Shown one piece after another: positions 26,509 to 36,219 of a stretch of 64,000 nt of DNA. The DNA lies in contig NZ_DS989904.1 in assembly GCF_000155595.1 (NCBI RefSeq), forward strand, positions 3,800,786 through 3,864,785. The letters are read 5' to 3'. This DNA is from Synechococcus sp. PCC 7335 (GTDB taxonomy: Bacteria; Cyanobacteriota; Cyanobacteriia; Phormidesmidales; Phormidesmidaceae). Within the stretch, counting starts at the first letter, position 1; every line of letters starts with the position of its first letter. The position numbers were made by a program, and so were the translations under genes. The notes under the pieces were generated by a model, which made no database searches, was not told the DNA's origin, and saw only the letters and a program-made list of their open reading frames with translations.

Positions 26509-27474
26509 ATGTTCAAGAACATTTATCTGATTTTTAATCCTGTCTCTGGACAAGGAGATCCTGTTCAGGATCTTGCTACCATTCGTAGCGAGATAGAACC
26601 TAGCGCTCCGCTGACAGTTTTAGAAACTACAAAAGAAGACCCTGCCGAAGAGTTAGCTGCGTTGGCTGTCAATAGAGGCGCTGATTGCGTAATCGCTTCG
26701 GGGGGAGATGGTACAGTTTCGGCAGTTGCTGGCGCATTGATCAAAGGTAATGCGACGTTAGGTATTGTGCCTAGAGGAACGGCAAATGCGATCGCATCGG
26801 CTTTTAGTATCTCGACAGATCTGCTCGAAGCCTGTCGAACAATTCTTACGGGTAACCCTCATAACATCGATGTCGCCATCTGCAACGGCAAACCCTTACT
26901 GCTGCTTGCCGGAATCGGACTAGAAGCAGATGTCATCGCTCAAGCTAATCGTCAGCTTAAAAATAAGATTGGTAGCGCTGCCTACATCCTCTCGGCGTTT
27001 CGTCAGGTGCAAGAGCTAGAAACGTTCAAAGCAGTGATGGAAACGCCCAATAGAATTATTACCGTCAGAGCCTCTGGAATCACCGTTGCCAATGTTGCAC
27101 CTGCGACTTCAGTGCTAGCTCAAGGATCCTCTAGCGTGGTGCCATACGATGGGTTGTTAGACGTTACTATCTTTGCACCTGAAGGGACTGGCGGGGCGAT
27201 CGCAGCATCTTATAATCTCTTTCAAACTGCGCTTAATAAACGCTCGACCAAAAGAGAAGATGTTGGCTACTTCCGCTGTAGCTCAGTCAAGGTGACAACA
27301 GACCCTGAGCAAGAAGTAGTTCTAGACGGTGAGATGATTGGACCTACCCCGCTTGATATTCAGTGCATTCCAGACGGATTAATGCTGATGACGCCTTCAA
27401 ATGGCAACTTCGATCCGTTAGAAAAATTAGAAGATCTCCCGGAGCTAGAGATCAAATACAAACGTCAGCAATGA
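26509..27474 (+). CDS. Diacylglycerol kinase-family lipid kinase (YegS/BmrU type)
   Basis: 321 residues. The N-terminal catalytic domain has NPVSGQGD at 10-17, the nucleotide-binding SGGDGTV at 64-70 and PRGTANAIA near 92-100. The C-terminal beta-domain has VVPYDGLLDVTIF and DGEMIGPTPLDIQCIPDGLMLM. Such enzymes phosphorylate diacylglycerol or related lipids. Length and motif order are normal for the family. It stands alone after a 525-nt gap and has no clear ribosome-binding site. Confidence 0.93.
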   Translation: MFKNIYLIFNPVSGQGDPVQDLATIRSEIEPSAPLTVLETTKEDPAEELAALAVNRGADCVIASGGDGTVSAVAGALIKGNATLGIVPRGTANAIASAFSISTDLLEACRTILTGNPHNIDVAICNGKPLLLLAGIGLEADVIAQANRQLKNKIGSAAYILSAFRQVQELETFKAVMETPNRIITVRASGITVANVAPATSVLAQGSSSVVPYDGLLDVTIFAPEGTGGAIAASYNLFQTALNKRSTKREDVGYFRCSSVKVTTDPEQEVVLDGEMIGPTPLDIQCIPDGLMLMTPSNGNFDPLEKLEDLPELEIKYKRQQ

Positions 27475-27599
27475 CTGTAGGCTTTGCCTTCTCGCAGAGT
27501 ATGCACCCGGCCATTGCTATAGTGCATCTAGTGAATATTTCAGTTGAGGTGGAAGACAGGCTGTCAGCAGCACGATAGCTTACTTTGCAGGAATGATTT

Positions 27600-27950
27600 T
27601 TATAGGCCGTTTTTGGATTGAACAGATTGATGTCCTTCTTCGGTTTTTTGATTTGTTTGGGCTTTGGTTCGGCTGCTTAGGAACCACCATAGCTCTATGG
27701 CGATCAATCCAAGTCCAGTAGCGGCAACCCCTACTTTCAAAGCGATGGGTTGATCGACCCGCTGAAATTTACTTTGGTCTGTTTCTATAGTATGAGCCAT
27801 TGCTGTTGGAGAAACGCCTACTAGTCCACCTACCAGTACACTCACTATTGCGCCATGCATAAGAGCGCTTGAAAGTAGATTATCCCTAACCCATCTCCTA
27901 AATCGCCACTTTTTATCTGAGTAGATAGTCATAGAAGTTGTTTTCATCAT
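27600..27950 (-). CDS. Small membrane protein linked to the copper ATPase
   Basis: 116 residues. A basic N-terminus is followed by one hydrophobic segment that may be a signal or anchor (ALMHGAIVSVLVGGLVGVSP, about 29-48, then AMAHTIETDQ). A second helix (VGVAATGLGLIAIELWWFL) is at about 73-91, with a polar tail. I do not recognise a named family. It starts 29 nt after the stop codon of the copper ATPase on the same strand, so the two are almost certainly co-transcribed. A role in copper handling or ATPase assembly is inferred from that context only. Confidence 0.75.
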   Translation of the reverse strand: MMKTTSMTIYSDKKWRFRRWVRDNLLSSALMHGAIVSVLVGGLVGVSPTAMAHTIETDQSKFQRVDQPIALKVGVAATGLGLIAIELWWFLSSRTKAQTNQKTEEGHQSVQSKNGL

Positions 27951-27979
27951 AGTTAAGTCACCTGAATGAACACTTTTTT

Positions 27980-30265
27980 TCAGTACATCTCTGGTCGAAA
28001 GTTTCTGAGTCGAAGGGCGTTAGTGACTACAGAAAATGAGCTAAATGCCATTGCTGCTCCTGCAATCATAGGATTTAATAGCCAACCAAACACAGGATAG
28101 AGAATGCCTGCTGCAATTGGGATACCCGCTACGTTGTAGATAAAGGCAAAGAAAAGATTTTGACGGATGGTATTGATAGTGGCTTTGCTAAGTTGGATGG
28201 CAGTAACGATGCCTTGTAGGTCGCCAGAAATTAAAGTGATATCACTAGCTGCGATCGCGACATCTGTTCCTGTTCCGATCGCGATGCCAACATCGGCTTG
28301 GGCTAGGGCAGGCGCATCATTGATGCCGTCGCCGACCATCGCCACTTGCCTATTTTGTCTACTTTTGTAGGGTGATTTAGACTGCAGCTGCTTGATCCAA
28401 TCTGCTTTTTGGTCAGGGCGAACTTCTGCGAAGACACGACGAATACCGACTGCTTTAGCGATCGCCTCTGCTGTTTGCTGATTATCTCCAGTTAGCATCA
28501 CTACTTCCAAGCCCATCTTCTGAAGCGTATGGACCACTCGAGCAGATGTCTCTTTCAAAGCGTCTGAGATACCCATCAGTGCTTCTACCTTGCCATCAAG
28601 CGCGATCCAAGCCGTTGTTTTGGCAGCGCTTTCCCATGCCTGTCGTTGAGACTGGAGCACTTGGGTATCAATGCCTAATTCTCGCATCCAGCGATCGGTG
28701 CCAATCTGCACTAAACGGCCTTCAACAGTGGCCTGAACGCCTTTGCCAATGACAGCTTCAAAGTCTTGAACGTCATCAAGTGTGCTTTGCTGAATGCCCT
28801 GCGCTTTGGCATAGTTGACGACGGCTTCTGCTAAAGGATGCTCAGAATTTTTCTCGACGGCTGCGGCCATTTTTAACAGCCTAATCTCGTTACTATTTGC
28901 CGTACCACGAACGGTTAGGTAATCAGTGACGGTAGGTTTTCCCTCCGTCAGGGTTCCAGTCTTATCGACAACAATTGCTCGTAGCTTATGGGCACGTTCT
29001 AGGCTCTCGGCGTTCTTGATGAGGATGCCATTTTCTGCACCTTTACCAGTACCCACCATGATTGAGGTTGGTGTTGCCAGGCCCAAAGCGCACGGACAGG
29101 CGATGATTAGCACGCCTACCGCTGTCAGCAATGCTAATGTAATGTTCCCCATCAGGGTGAACCAGAGAATGAAAGTGAGCAGCGCGATCGCAATTACTAC
29201 CGGAACGAACCATCCTGTTACTTGATCGGCTACCCTTTGGATGGGTGCTTTTGATCCTTGAGCTTCTTGAACAAGCTGGACGATCTGCGCCAGCATAGTA
29301 TCAGAGCCTACCCGCGAAGCCCTAAACCTAAAGCTACCTGTCTTGTTTATTGTCGAACCGATGACTGTTTCGCCCTGCTCTTTCTTGACAGGCATTGGCT
29401 CTCCAGTCACCATCGACTCATCTACAGTAGATATACCTGCTATAACTACACCATCTACAGGAATCTTCTCACCAGGACGAACAACAACCACATCACCAAC
29501 AATCACATCTTCTAGAGGAAGTTCAACTTCTTCGCCCTTCCTAATAATATGAGCTGTGTTTGCCTGTAAATCCATAAGCTGGCGAATGGCATCTGAAGTC
29601 TGACTTCTGGCTCTGTTTTCCAGGTAACGTCCTAGCAGCAATAGCGCAATAATCACAACTGCTGCTTCATAATACACATCTGGCGCTAGCCCCTTAGACA
29701 CCAAGACGGTAGGAAACAGTGTGACAAAAAGAGAATAGATATAGGCAGCTCCAGTTCCTAGTGCCACCAGCGTATTCATATTGGCAGCTCGGCGCAGAAA
29801 CGTTTTCCAAGCATTTGTATAAAATGACTGACCACACCAAAACAATACAGGTGTTGCTAGTACAAGCTGTAGCCAAGGATTATGTAAAAACATTGGCCAG
29901 TTAGGAATGCTAACACCTAACATCATTGGCAACATGCCTATAGTAAGGACTAATCCAACCATACCGCTGACAATTGTTTTGGTTAGTAGTTCTTTCTGAT
30001 AGGCTTTCCTCTCTTCCTGTGCCTGAATATCTTCTTGTTTTACGCTTAAGTTGACTCTAGCACTCGCTTCGTAACCAGCTTCAGAGATAGCGGCCTGAAT
30101 CTTTCTTATATTGGTGCTGCTCTCATCATATTCAACGCTGGCTTGCTCAGCTGCGAAATTTACCCGTATGCTGCTGATTCCTGCTACTTGAGCAATTACG
30201 GATTCGATATTACTTGCACAAGCGGCACAGCTCATGCCTTTGAGTTTTAAGGTGGCCTCTGTCAT
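27980..30265 (-). CDS. Copper-translocating P1B-type ATPase
   Basis: 761 residues. One N-terminal heavy-metal-binding domain (GMSCAACAS, CxxC at 13-16) is followed by membrane helices. The P1B signatures are all present: the transmembrane CPC motif in [14 protein letters not shown], the phosphorylation site DKTGTLTEG, the nucleotide-domain HP pair in SEHPLAEAV, and [10 protein letters not shown]. The CPC motif and MxCxxC domain mark Cu(I)/Ag(I) specificity. Cyanobacteria have two such pumps, CtaA (plasma membrane import) and PacS (thylakoid); they cannot be told apart safely here, so no symbol is given. The small membrane gene downstream forms an operon with it. No copper-sensor gene lies beside it. 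Confidence 0.95.
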   Translation of the reverse strand: MTEATLKLKGMSCAACASNIESVIAQVAGISSIRVNFAAEQASVEYDESSTNIRKIQAAISEAGYEASARVNLSVKQEDIQAQEERKAYQKELLTKTIVSGMVGLVLTIGMLPMMLGVSIPNWPMFLHNPWLQLVLATPVLFWCGQSFYTNAWKTFLRRAANMNTLVALGTGAAYIYSLFVTLFPTVLVSKGLAPDVYYEAAVVIIALLLLGRYLENRARSQTSDAIRQLMDLQANTAHIIRKGEEVELPLEDVIVGDVVVVRPGEKIPVDGVVIAGISTVDESMVTGEPMPVKKEQGETVIGSTINKTGSFRFRASRVGSDTMLAQIVQLVQEAQGSKAPIQRVADQVTGWFVPVVIAIALLTFILWFTLMGNITLALLTAVGVLIIACPCALGLATPTSIMVGTGKGAENGILIKNAESLERAHKLRAIVVDKTGTLTEGKPTVTDYLTVRGTANSNEIRLLKMAAAVEKNSEHPLAEAVVNYAKAQGIQQSTLDDVQDFEAVIGKGVQATVEGRLVQIGTDRWMRELGIDTQVLQSQRQAWESAAKTTAWIALDGKVEALMGISDALKETSARVVHTLQKMGLEVVMLTGDNQQTAEAIAKAVGIRRVFAEVRPDQKADWIKQLQSKSPYKSRQNRQVAMVGDGINDAPALAQADVGIAIGTGTDVAIAASDITLISGDLQGIVTAIQLSKATINTIRQNLFFAFIYNVAGIPIAAGILYPVFGWLLNPMIAGAAMAFSSFSVVTNALRLRNFRPEMY

Positions 30266-30834
30266 TGGTGATTTCTACTATATAGGTCTTTTTGTGTAAG
30301 TCTTAATGGATTAGCAAAGGAAAAGATAAAACAATTTACTCTAGTAAGTACGATACTTCTAACCAATCTGTTTTACGAATAGTGAGTAGCATAAACACTC
30401 TGCCCAAGTGCATAGTAAAACGGGATGGAATCGAAAAAGTCGAGGATTATCTAGGTATTAGTAACCAACTAACAGCTTGATTTAAAAGTAGTGGTTGCCT
30501 TTAAACCAAACGGGAATAATTATGCAAAAGTAGTTAAATGAACTATTGTAGAGATTCCCGCTTAGTGGCTTTCGTTTGACCAGTGAATGCTCGTCGATCA
30601 CCGCTGATGACTTATCAACTATTGTTCCCATTAGCGACAACTTAGCTCTAATTAGATATCTCCTGGTAGTCAAGATAGTTGAGTTTGTAAATAAGAAACA
30701 TATTCAAAAGTTTTCTATTAACGTTCAGGACTCCATACTCCCTATACTGTTCAAACTCACAATTTCTTCAACATCTTTCTGTAGAGTAGAAGAGTAATTC
30801 AACACCTCTGCGAATAATTAATAAGGAGAGTGAT
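30266..30834. other. Intergenic region upstream of the copper ATPase
   Basis: AT-rich spacer with no recognisable gene. The two overlapping short frames at 30482-30797 look like chance. It should contain the promoter of the copper operon, next to 30265. Confidence 0.4.
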
Positions 30835-30963
30835 ATGAGTATGATGCTTCAAGGCTATGCTTGTACGGAGTGGCAAAGACTCTGGGCACATTTTCATAGA
30901 TGGTTACCTAATGTGAGTATCCATATATCTGCTCTATACCACAGAGGTAGCGGACGGTTTTAG
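30835..30963 (+). CDS. Possible 42-residue protein with a strong ribosome-binding site
   Basis: ATG 30835 follows AAGGAGAGTGAT, one of the best ribosome-binding sites in the window. The product starts MSMMLQGYACTEWQRLW and ends HRGSGRF. It contains five His, one Cys and three Trp, and no membrane segment. I recognise no family. The strong signal for such a short frame suggests a real small protein or a leader peptide, but nothing obvious lies downstream on the plus strand. Confidence 0.4.
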   Translation: MSMMLQGYACTEWQRLWAHFHRWLPNVSIHISALYHRGSGRF

Positions 30964-31555
30964 CAGCGGATGGGTTGAATAGGGTACTTCACGCATTAGC
31001 CGTTTGGCCAGGGGCAAACGCTTAGGGCGTTAGCATATCGCGCAAACATAGAACGCTTGATCGTAGAGCAGTGGTATATGTGGTTAGTGAACATTCGTTA
31101 AGACTCTCTACGCTCAGGGTTGAGTCGCTGCCAAGATTTTATTTCCTCGCGACGATCACGACCTCATTGTTCTGCACGTCTATCACACAGCCCCTACTTG
31201 CTCTTTAGGTTGCGCCAGTCATCGGCTACTTGTCTAGAGAGACAGTTAGTTCGGGCGATCGCAGCAATGGCATAGGATTCTGAGGTAGCGTACTTAGCGT
31301 AACTGTCATAGCAAGACTTGAATATAGAAAGCAACAAAGTTGATATCTGCAAGCTTCGGTAGTGAGTAAGGCAGGGGTATGAGACTCCACATACAGACCT
31401 CCTCACCGTTCAGACCGTGAACCGGGAATGAATCTACTTGCCCAAGATGAGCGTTTCTAAGGGATGCCTACGGGATTAGAAGAGATTTCATAACCCGTAG
31501 CGCGTAGCCAGTTCCCTATTAGTTCCATGCCTGAACGGTAGTGATACGAAAGAGC
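30964..31555. other. Gap with a possible decayed small gene
   Basis: Mostly featureless. The minus strand at about 31200-31310 reads as plausible coding sequence (YAKYATSESYAIAAIART, SRQVADDWRNLKSK) but has no start codon or ribosome-binding site that fits. It may be a gene remnant. Some similarity to transposon scars is possible but nothing specific is seen. Confidence 0.25.
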
Positions 31556-33544
31556 CTAGACCTGTACGAACTGACTGTTGTTCAAGCTCATAGTGTTTAC
31601 GCCCTTAACAACGGCGAGGATTTCAGCCGTATCAGTATGTATGATTTGGTTCCCGAAAAAGGAGAGGTCGCCGATGCCCAGTCCACTGGCTAAGCCAATC
31701 CGGTCTCGACCACTGAAGTCAACAATAATATCCCTGCCTTCGCCAACTCCCAGGACAAAGATGTCGTCACCTGCACCACCAAAGAGATTGTCATCACCCA
31801 TACCGCCGATAAGCGTATCTTTACCCACCTCGCCTTTGATAATATCGTTGCCGTTGCCGCCGATAAGCGTATCTTTGCCGTTACCACCGAGTAGGGTATC
31901 GTTGCCGTTGCCGCCATAGAGGGTATCGAAGCCTTGCCCGCCGGTAAGCCAGTCGTTGCCATCGCCACCAATCAAGATGTCTGCATCTTTTCCGCCAAAG
32001 AGCGTGTCGTCACCTTCATCGCCATCGAGGAAGTCGTTGCCAGCTTTGCCATCGAGCGTGTCCTTACCCGTATCGCCGATGAGTACATCATTACCATCAG
32101 TGCCGGTAAGCGTCTCGGACTTAGCGGCGCCAAACACCACATAGTTCTCGCTTCCATAACCACCAATAACGATGTCATCGATGCCATCACCGTTGACGTC
32201 GCCCGCACCACTGACCACACGACCTTGATCAAGCACGAAGCCGTTGCTGCCATCTAAGCTAGACAGTTCGACGGTAGCGCTAAAGCCTGCATCGCTACCA
32301 TACACGACGTAGCTCTCGCCTCCTCCGTTGACAATGATGTCATCGATACCATCGTCGTTAACATCACCTGCACCGCTTACCGAGAAACCAGACAAGTCAG
32401 CTGCACTAATACCATTGATAACAAAACCATTGCTGCCGTCCAGGCTAGAAAGGTCAAGAGTAGCACCGAAACCTGTACTGCTGCCGAACACGACGTAGCT
32501 CTCACCTGAATCATTGCCATTAGGGTTGGCACTAGGCGCACCAATAATGATGTCATCGATGCCATCGCCGTTGATATCGCCTGCACCGCTTACCGAGCGA
32601 CCAGAACTGTCGCCTACATCGATACCATTGAGTTTGAAGCCGTTGCTGCCGTCCAAGCTAGAAAACGAAAGAGAAGAGGCAAAGCCGGCAGCGCGGCCAA
32701 ACACAACGTAACTCTCGCCTGAACTGTTGCCATTAGAGTCGGCACTATACGCACCAATAATGATGTCATCGATACCATCGCCATTGACGTCGCCCGCATT
32801 GCTTACCGAGTGGCCCGATCTGTCGTTTTCATCGATGCCATCGAGTTTGAAGCCGTTGCTGCCGTCCAAGCTGACCGATAAGCCGGAAAAGTTGAGGTCA
32901 GAACCGAAGCCCACATCGCTGCTGCCAAACACGACGTAGCTCCTGCCTGAATTGTTGCCATTAGGGTTGGCATTAGGCGCACCAATAATGATGTCATCAA
33001 TACCATCGCCATTGATGTCGCCCGCGCCGCTTACCGAACGTCCAAACCGGTCATAGTTCTCGTAGCCTTCCAGTTTAAAGCCAGTGCTATCATTCAAGCT
33101 AGATACCTCTATGGTCGCACCAAAACCTGTATCGCGGCCAAACACCACATAGCTCTCGCCGATATATCCAGAATATCCAGCCTCATACGCACCAATAATG
33201 ATGTCATCGATACCATCGCCATTGATGTCACCCGCACCGCTTACCGAACTTCCAAAGAAGTCATATGCGTCGACGCCGTTGATGACGAAGCCGTTGCTGC
33301 CGTCTAGGCTAGAAAGGTCAAGAGCGGCAAAACCCGTGTTACTGCCAAACACGACGTAGCTTTTGCCTTCCTGCATGGGGTCGGCAGCATCGGCGCCAAG
33401 GATAATGTCATCGAAGCCGTCGCCGTTAATATCACCTGCATTGCTCACCCTACGTATGGAGTTAAAACTGGCATCGATGGCATTAATGACGAAGCCGTTG
33501 CTACCGTCGAGCGAACTTAAATCAAACTGTGCTGGAAAAGTCAT
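31556..33544 (-). CDS. FG-GAP repeat and RTX calcium-binding exoprotein
   Basis: 662 residues. The N-terminal two thirds hold seven FG-GAP (integrin-alpha-like) repeats of about 63 residues, each with AGD[IV]NGDGIDDIIIG and a following SYVVFG. They are expected to fold as a beta-propeller with calcium in the DxNxDG loops. From about residue 480 there is an RTX block of about a dozen GGxGxDxLx nonapeptides (GGNGNDTLLGGNGKDTL), ending in the hydrophobic tail usual for type I secretion. No Sec signal peptide, as expected for type I export. An AAGGA ribosome-binding site precedes the ATG. The upstream region carries a heptad promoter element shared with two other genes of this window. Probably an adhesin or surface-layer protein. 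Confidence 0.9.
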   Translation of the reverse strand: MTFPAQFDLSSLDGSNGFVINAIDASFNSIRRVSNAGDINGDGFDDIILGADAADPMQEGKSYVVFGSNTGFAALDLSSLDGSNGFVINGVDAYDFFGSSVSGAGDINGDGIDDIIIGAYEAGYSGYIGESYVVFGRDTGFGATIEVSSLNDSTGFKLEGYENYDRFGRSVSGAGDINGDGIDDIIIGAPNANPNGNNSGRSYVVFGSSDVGFGSDLNFSGLSVSLDGSNGFKLDGIDENDRSGHSVSNAGDVNGDGIDDIIIGAYSADSNGNSSGESYVVFGRAAGFASSLSFSSLDGSNGFKLNGIDVGDSSGRSVSGAGDINGDGIDDIIIGAPSANPNGNDSGESYVVFGSSTGFGATLDLSSLDGSNGFVINGISAADLSGFSVSGAGDVNDDGIDDIIVNGGGESYVVYGSDAGFSATVELSSLDGSNGFVLDQGRVVSGAGDVNGDGIDDIVIGGYGSENYVVFGAAKSETLTGTDGNDVLIGDTGKDTLDGKAGNDFLDGDEGDDTLFGGKDADILIGGDGNDWLTGGQGFDTLYGGNGNDTLLGGNGKDTLIGGNGNDIIKGEVGKDTLIGGMGDDNLFGGAGDDIFVLGVGEGRDIIVDFSGRDRIGLASGLGIGDLSFFGNQIIHTDTAEILAVVKGVNTMSLNNSQFVQV

Positions 33545-33620
33545 TTTGCTGTCCTTCTATAGAGGCTTCACTGCAACAGCCTGTTTACGTAGGCCATTCG
33601 TCGCAGCTACTTTTGAACAC

Positions 33621-33677
33621 CTCTATCTCATCCAATCGATGAGTGAGATCATGACTGAGTTTGTATGACTTATGACT
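33621..33677 (-). promoter_or_regulatory. Heptad promoter element, copy C (upstream of the FG-GAP/RTX gene)
   Basis: On the minus strand: AGTCATA (33671-33677), AGTCATA (33664-33670), CAAACTC (33657-33663), AGTCATG (33650-33656), then 22 nt, then GATAGAG (33621-33627). The same architecture occurs at 53118-53174 and 58702-58758. It ends 76 nt before the start codon at 33544. Confidence 0.75.
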
Positions 33678-33878
33678 GACTTCTTATACTTGATAAAAGA
33701 CGATAGAAACAAGCATAGGTAAGAGATCACAGACGGCTAGAAATCTTCCCGAGTTCTTCTCGATTGCTTATTAAGCATCAACTCAGAGAACAACCGTATC
33801 GACTTGACACTCTTTTTCCTTTCTCAGCCTTACAAAAGGGGCAGCGTGTAGATCTAAGCTTGAATCACTACAGTCCCC

Positions 33879-35087
33879 TCACAGCAATATTCCAGCGATA
33901 CAAGCAGTGGTAAAACAGGCGAGCGTCCCTGCGACCATTGCCCTAATACTAATCTTAGCCAGATCTGATTGCCGTTTAGGAGCAATACCACCAATGCCAC
34001 CAATCTGAATGCCAATTGAGCCGACGTTCGCAAAGCCACACAGCGCATAGGTAGCAATCACAATCGATCGCTCCGAAATAGCATTCTCTTCTATCAAGGC
34101 TTGCAAATCGAGATAGGCAATAAATTCATTGAGAATTGTCTTCTTTCCTAGCAGCGTACCCACCGCGCTACAGTCGGCCCATTGAACACCCATTAGCCAA
34201 GCAATCGGCGCTAGCAATACCGCCAAGATAGATTCTAAAGAAAGTTCTGGATAGCCAACTAGTCCACCAAAAAAGCCGATCAAAGCATTCGCAGCCGCCA
34301 ATATGCCAAGAAAAGCAATGATGATAGCACCGACATTTAGGGCTAAGCGCAGTCCGTCTAAAGTACCGGTGGTCAGTGCATCAATGCCATTGACGCTCGT
34401 CTTTTCAACAATCAGTTTGACATTTCCTTTGGTAGGAGAGTCTTCGGTCTCTGGAAACATAATTTTGGAAATGGCCAGCGCTGCTGGAGCCGACATCACT
34501 GAGGCCGCGATCAAATGCTCAGCAGGAATACCAAAAGAGACATACGCTGCCAAAACGCCCCCGGCAATCGTAGCAAAGCCGCCAGTCATCACCGCATGCA
34601 GCTCAGACATAGTCATGCTAGAAACGTAGGGTTTGATCAGTAGCGGCGCTTCGGTTTGACCCACAAAGATATTGCCAGCGACAGAGAGGGTTTCAGAGCC
34701 TGAGGTTTTCATGGTGCGAACCATCAGGCGGGCGATCGCATTCACCACAAACTGCAAAATTCCATAGTGATACAGCATACTGATGAAGGCAGAGAAAAAG
34801 ACAATCGTCGGCAGCACCTTAAATGCAAAGAAAAAGTCTTCAAAATTTTCACCGAAAACAAAAGAAGCACCTGCGTCTGAGTAGTCTAGAAAAGCGCTAA
34901 CGATATTTCCCAACCATTGAAAGACGGCTAACCCTACCGCCGTTCTCAAGATAATCAGCGCAAAAAATATCTGGAGCGCAAATCCCCACAGTACCGGTCG
35001 CCAGCGTACCGCCTGACGGTTGACAGACACCAAATAAGCAAATCCAACGAATACACCTAGCCCTAATAGTCCAACCAGTCGTTCCAT
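33879..35087 (-). CDS. Concentrative nucleoside transporter family protein (NupC/CNT)
   Basis: 402 residues, about 9-10 hydrophobic helices. It contains the CNT family signatures GQTEAPLLIKPY, MTGGFATIAGGVLAAYVSFG, KTILNEFIAYLDL and ALCGFANVGSIGIQIGG. CNT proteins import nucleosides with Na+ or H+. The start at ATG 35087 is chosen because GGAG lies 7 nt upstream; the longer frame opens with TTG at 35117. It lies 63 nt after the second methyltransferase on the same strand, at the end of the sunscreen-type cluster. It may be a housekeeping nucleoside importer that happens to be there, or a transporter for a pathway product; sequence cannot decide. Confidence 0.93.
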   Translation of the reverse strand: MERLVGLLGLGVFVGFAYLVSVNRQAVRWRPVLWGFALQIFFALIILRTAVGLAVFQWLGNIVSAFLDYSDAGASFVFGENFEDFFFAFKVLPTIVFFSAFISMLYHYGILQFVVNAIARLMVRTMKTSGSETLSVAGNIFVGQTEAPLLIKPYVSSMTMSELHAVMTGGFATIAGGVLAAYVSFGIPAEHLIAASVMSAPAALAISKIMFPETEDSPTKGNVKLIVEKTSVNGIDALTTGTLDGLRLALNVGAIIIAFLGILAAANALIGFFGGLVGYPELSLESILAVLLAPIAWLMGVQWADCSAVGTLLGKKTILNEFIAYLDLQALIEENAISERSIVIATYALCGFANVGSIGIQIGGIGGIAPKRQSDLAKISIRAMVAGTLACFTTACIAGILL

Positions 35088-35150
35088 AGGCCCACTCCAA
35101 ACCAGTAGATATCGCAAATACTACCAGGCATAAGTGTTCCATACTGAAAG

Positions 35151-36200
35151 CTACGCCACACTAAATTCCATTCCTGAAAGACTATTCGAGGTTCTGATAG
35201 TTCTTTCGAGCTTGAAGCCACTTTCTTCAAACAATGTTTGAAACTGCTTTTTCGTACGCCAGCCACCACCTGGCGTAGCAACATTGATTTGTACAGCAAA
35301 GATACCTGGCATAATCCCATCGGCTTCTATCTTTGGTTCGTCAATATCTGGAACAAAAGACTGTAGTAGAATTAGCCGGCCATCGGCTGGTAGCGCTACT
35401 TTGCAATTAGCCAGAATTTTCTTCGCGTCCACATCACTCCACGCGGAGATAAAGTGTTTCATGACAATGGCATCTGCCCCCTGCGGTATTGACTCAAAGA
35501 CATTCCCAGTCTTAATTTCAATTACGTCTGGATCGACCCCTCGTTTAGCAATGTAGTCTTTAGCCGTATGGGCAACATCTGGTAAGTCAAAGAGAATACC
35601 CTTGCAGCCGTAGCGCTTGACGATACTGGCAATTAGCCCGCCCTGTCCGCCGCCTACATCCATCACACACTTATACTGACCAAAATCATAAGCCTCTAAT
35701 AGCCCCTCTACCTGAGAGTCTGTTAGAAAGCTCATTGCCTTGATAAAAGTATCCTTGCTCCATTCGTTTTCATAGCAGTAGGGATAGACGCCTTTACCAT
35801 TAGCAAGTTCAAAGGGAACAACACCTTTCTCTAGCGCCTCAGGCAGAACTTTCCAAGCATCCCACTGTGCAGGTTCGATTAGGTGCATAGCCAGGTGACC
35901 AGCAGAAGGCGCTTTGTTCGTCACAAGCAGGCTAGAAGCCTCTGTCGGGGCAAAAATCCTACCCGGCTTTTCTTCGAGAATGTCTACGTGCGCAAGCCCC
36001 CTAAGAATGAAATACAGCCTATCGGCGTCAGTGTTCGTTTGCTCAGCTAGCGAGTCTACAGATTGTTCTCCACTATCGTCTAGCAGATCAAAAATGCCTA
36101 AGCGAGCAGAAACGTAGAGGCACTGGCTTTTAACAAAGGCGAGCATAAGATCAAAGACTTTCTGCTTGGCTTCGCTGTTGGGATTTTGGATAGTTGTCAT
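35151..36200 (-). CDS. Second O-methyltransferase (PF00891/dimerisation-domain type) of the cluster
   Basis: 349 residues with the plant/fungal-type O-methyltransferase layout: an N-terminal winged-helix dimerisation domain at about 15-95 (LMLAFVKSQCLYVSARLGIFDLL, LAEQTNTDADRLYFILRGLAHVDIL) and a SAM-binding Rossmann domain with DVGGGQG at 181-187. The catalytic His position is in MKHFISAWSD (His249). It is unrelated to the COMT-like methyltransferase at 37681-38544. The start at ATG 36200 is chosen because the longer frame opens with TTG inside the preceding gene. It follows the ATP-grasp gene by 19 nt, so it belongs to the same operon. It may add a second methyl group to a mycosporine-type product; no such gene is in the standard four-gene set. 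Confidence 0.88.
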   Translation of the reverse strand: MTTIQNPNSEAKQKVFDLMLAFVKSQCLYVSARLGIFDLLDDSGEQSVDSLAEQTNTDADRLYFILRGLAHVDILEEKPGRIFAPTEASSLLVTNKAPSAGHLAMHLIEPAQWDAWKVLPEALEKGVVPFELANGKGVYPYCYENEWSKDTFIKAMSFLTDSQVEGLLEAYDFGQYKCVMDVGGGQGGLIASIVKRYGCKGILFDLPDVAHTAKDYIAKRGVDPDVIEIKTGNVFESIPQGADAIVMKHFISAWSDVDAKKILANCKVALPADGRLILLQSFVPDIDEPKIEADGIMPGIFAVQINVATPGGGWRTKKQFQTLFEESGFKLERTIRTSNSLSGMEFSVA

Positions 36201-36219
36201 TGTTTTTGTAGTGGGGAGT

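Noticed and set aside
30266-31555. A tRNA or other structured RNA gene in the large gap
   Set aside because: I found no T-arm-like GTTCGA sequence with matching acceptor ends, and no other recognisable RNA.
31700-32100. Regular short repeats that could suggest a CRISPR array
   Set aside because: The 27-bp periodicity is the coding sequence of RTX nonapeptides in an open frame; there are no unique spacers.
31580-32260. Long plus-strand and alternative-frame readings opposite the RTX/FG-GAP gene
   Set aside because: They are made of Pro/Ser or Met/Ala repeats that mirror the codon pattern of the Gly-Asp repeats on the minus strand, with no start signals of their own.
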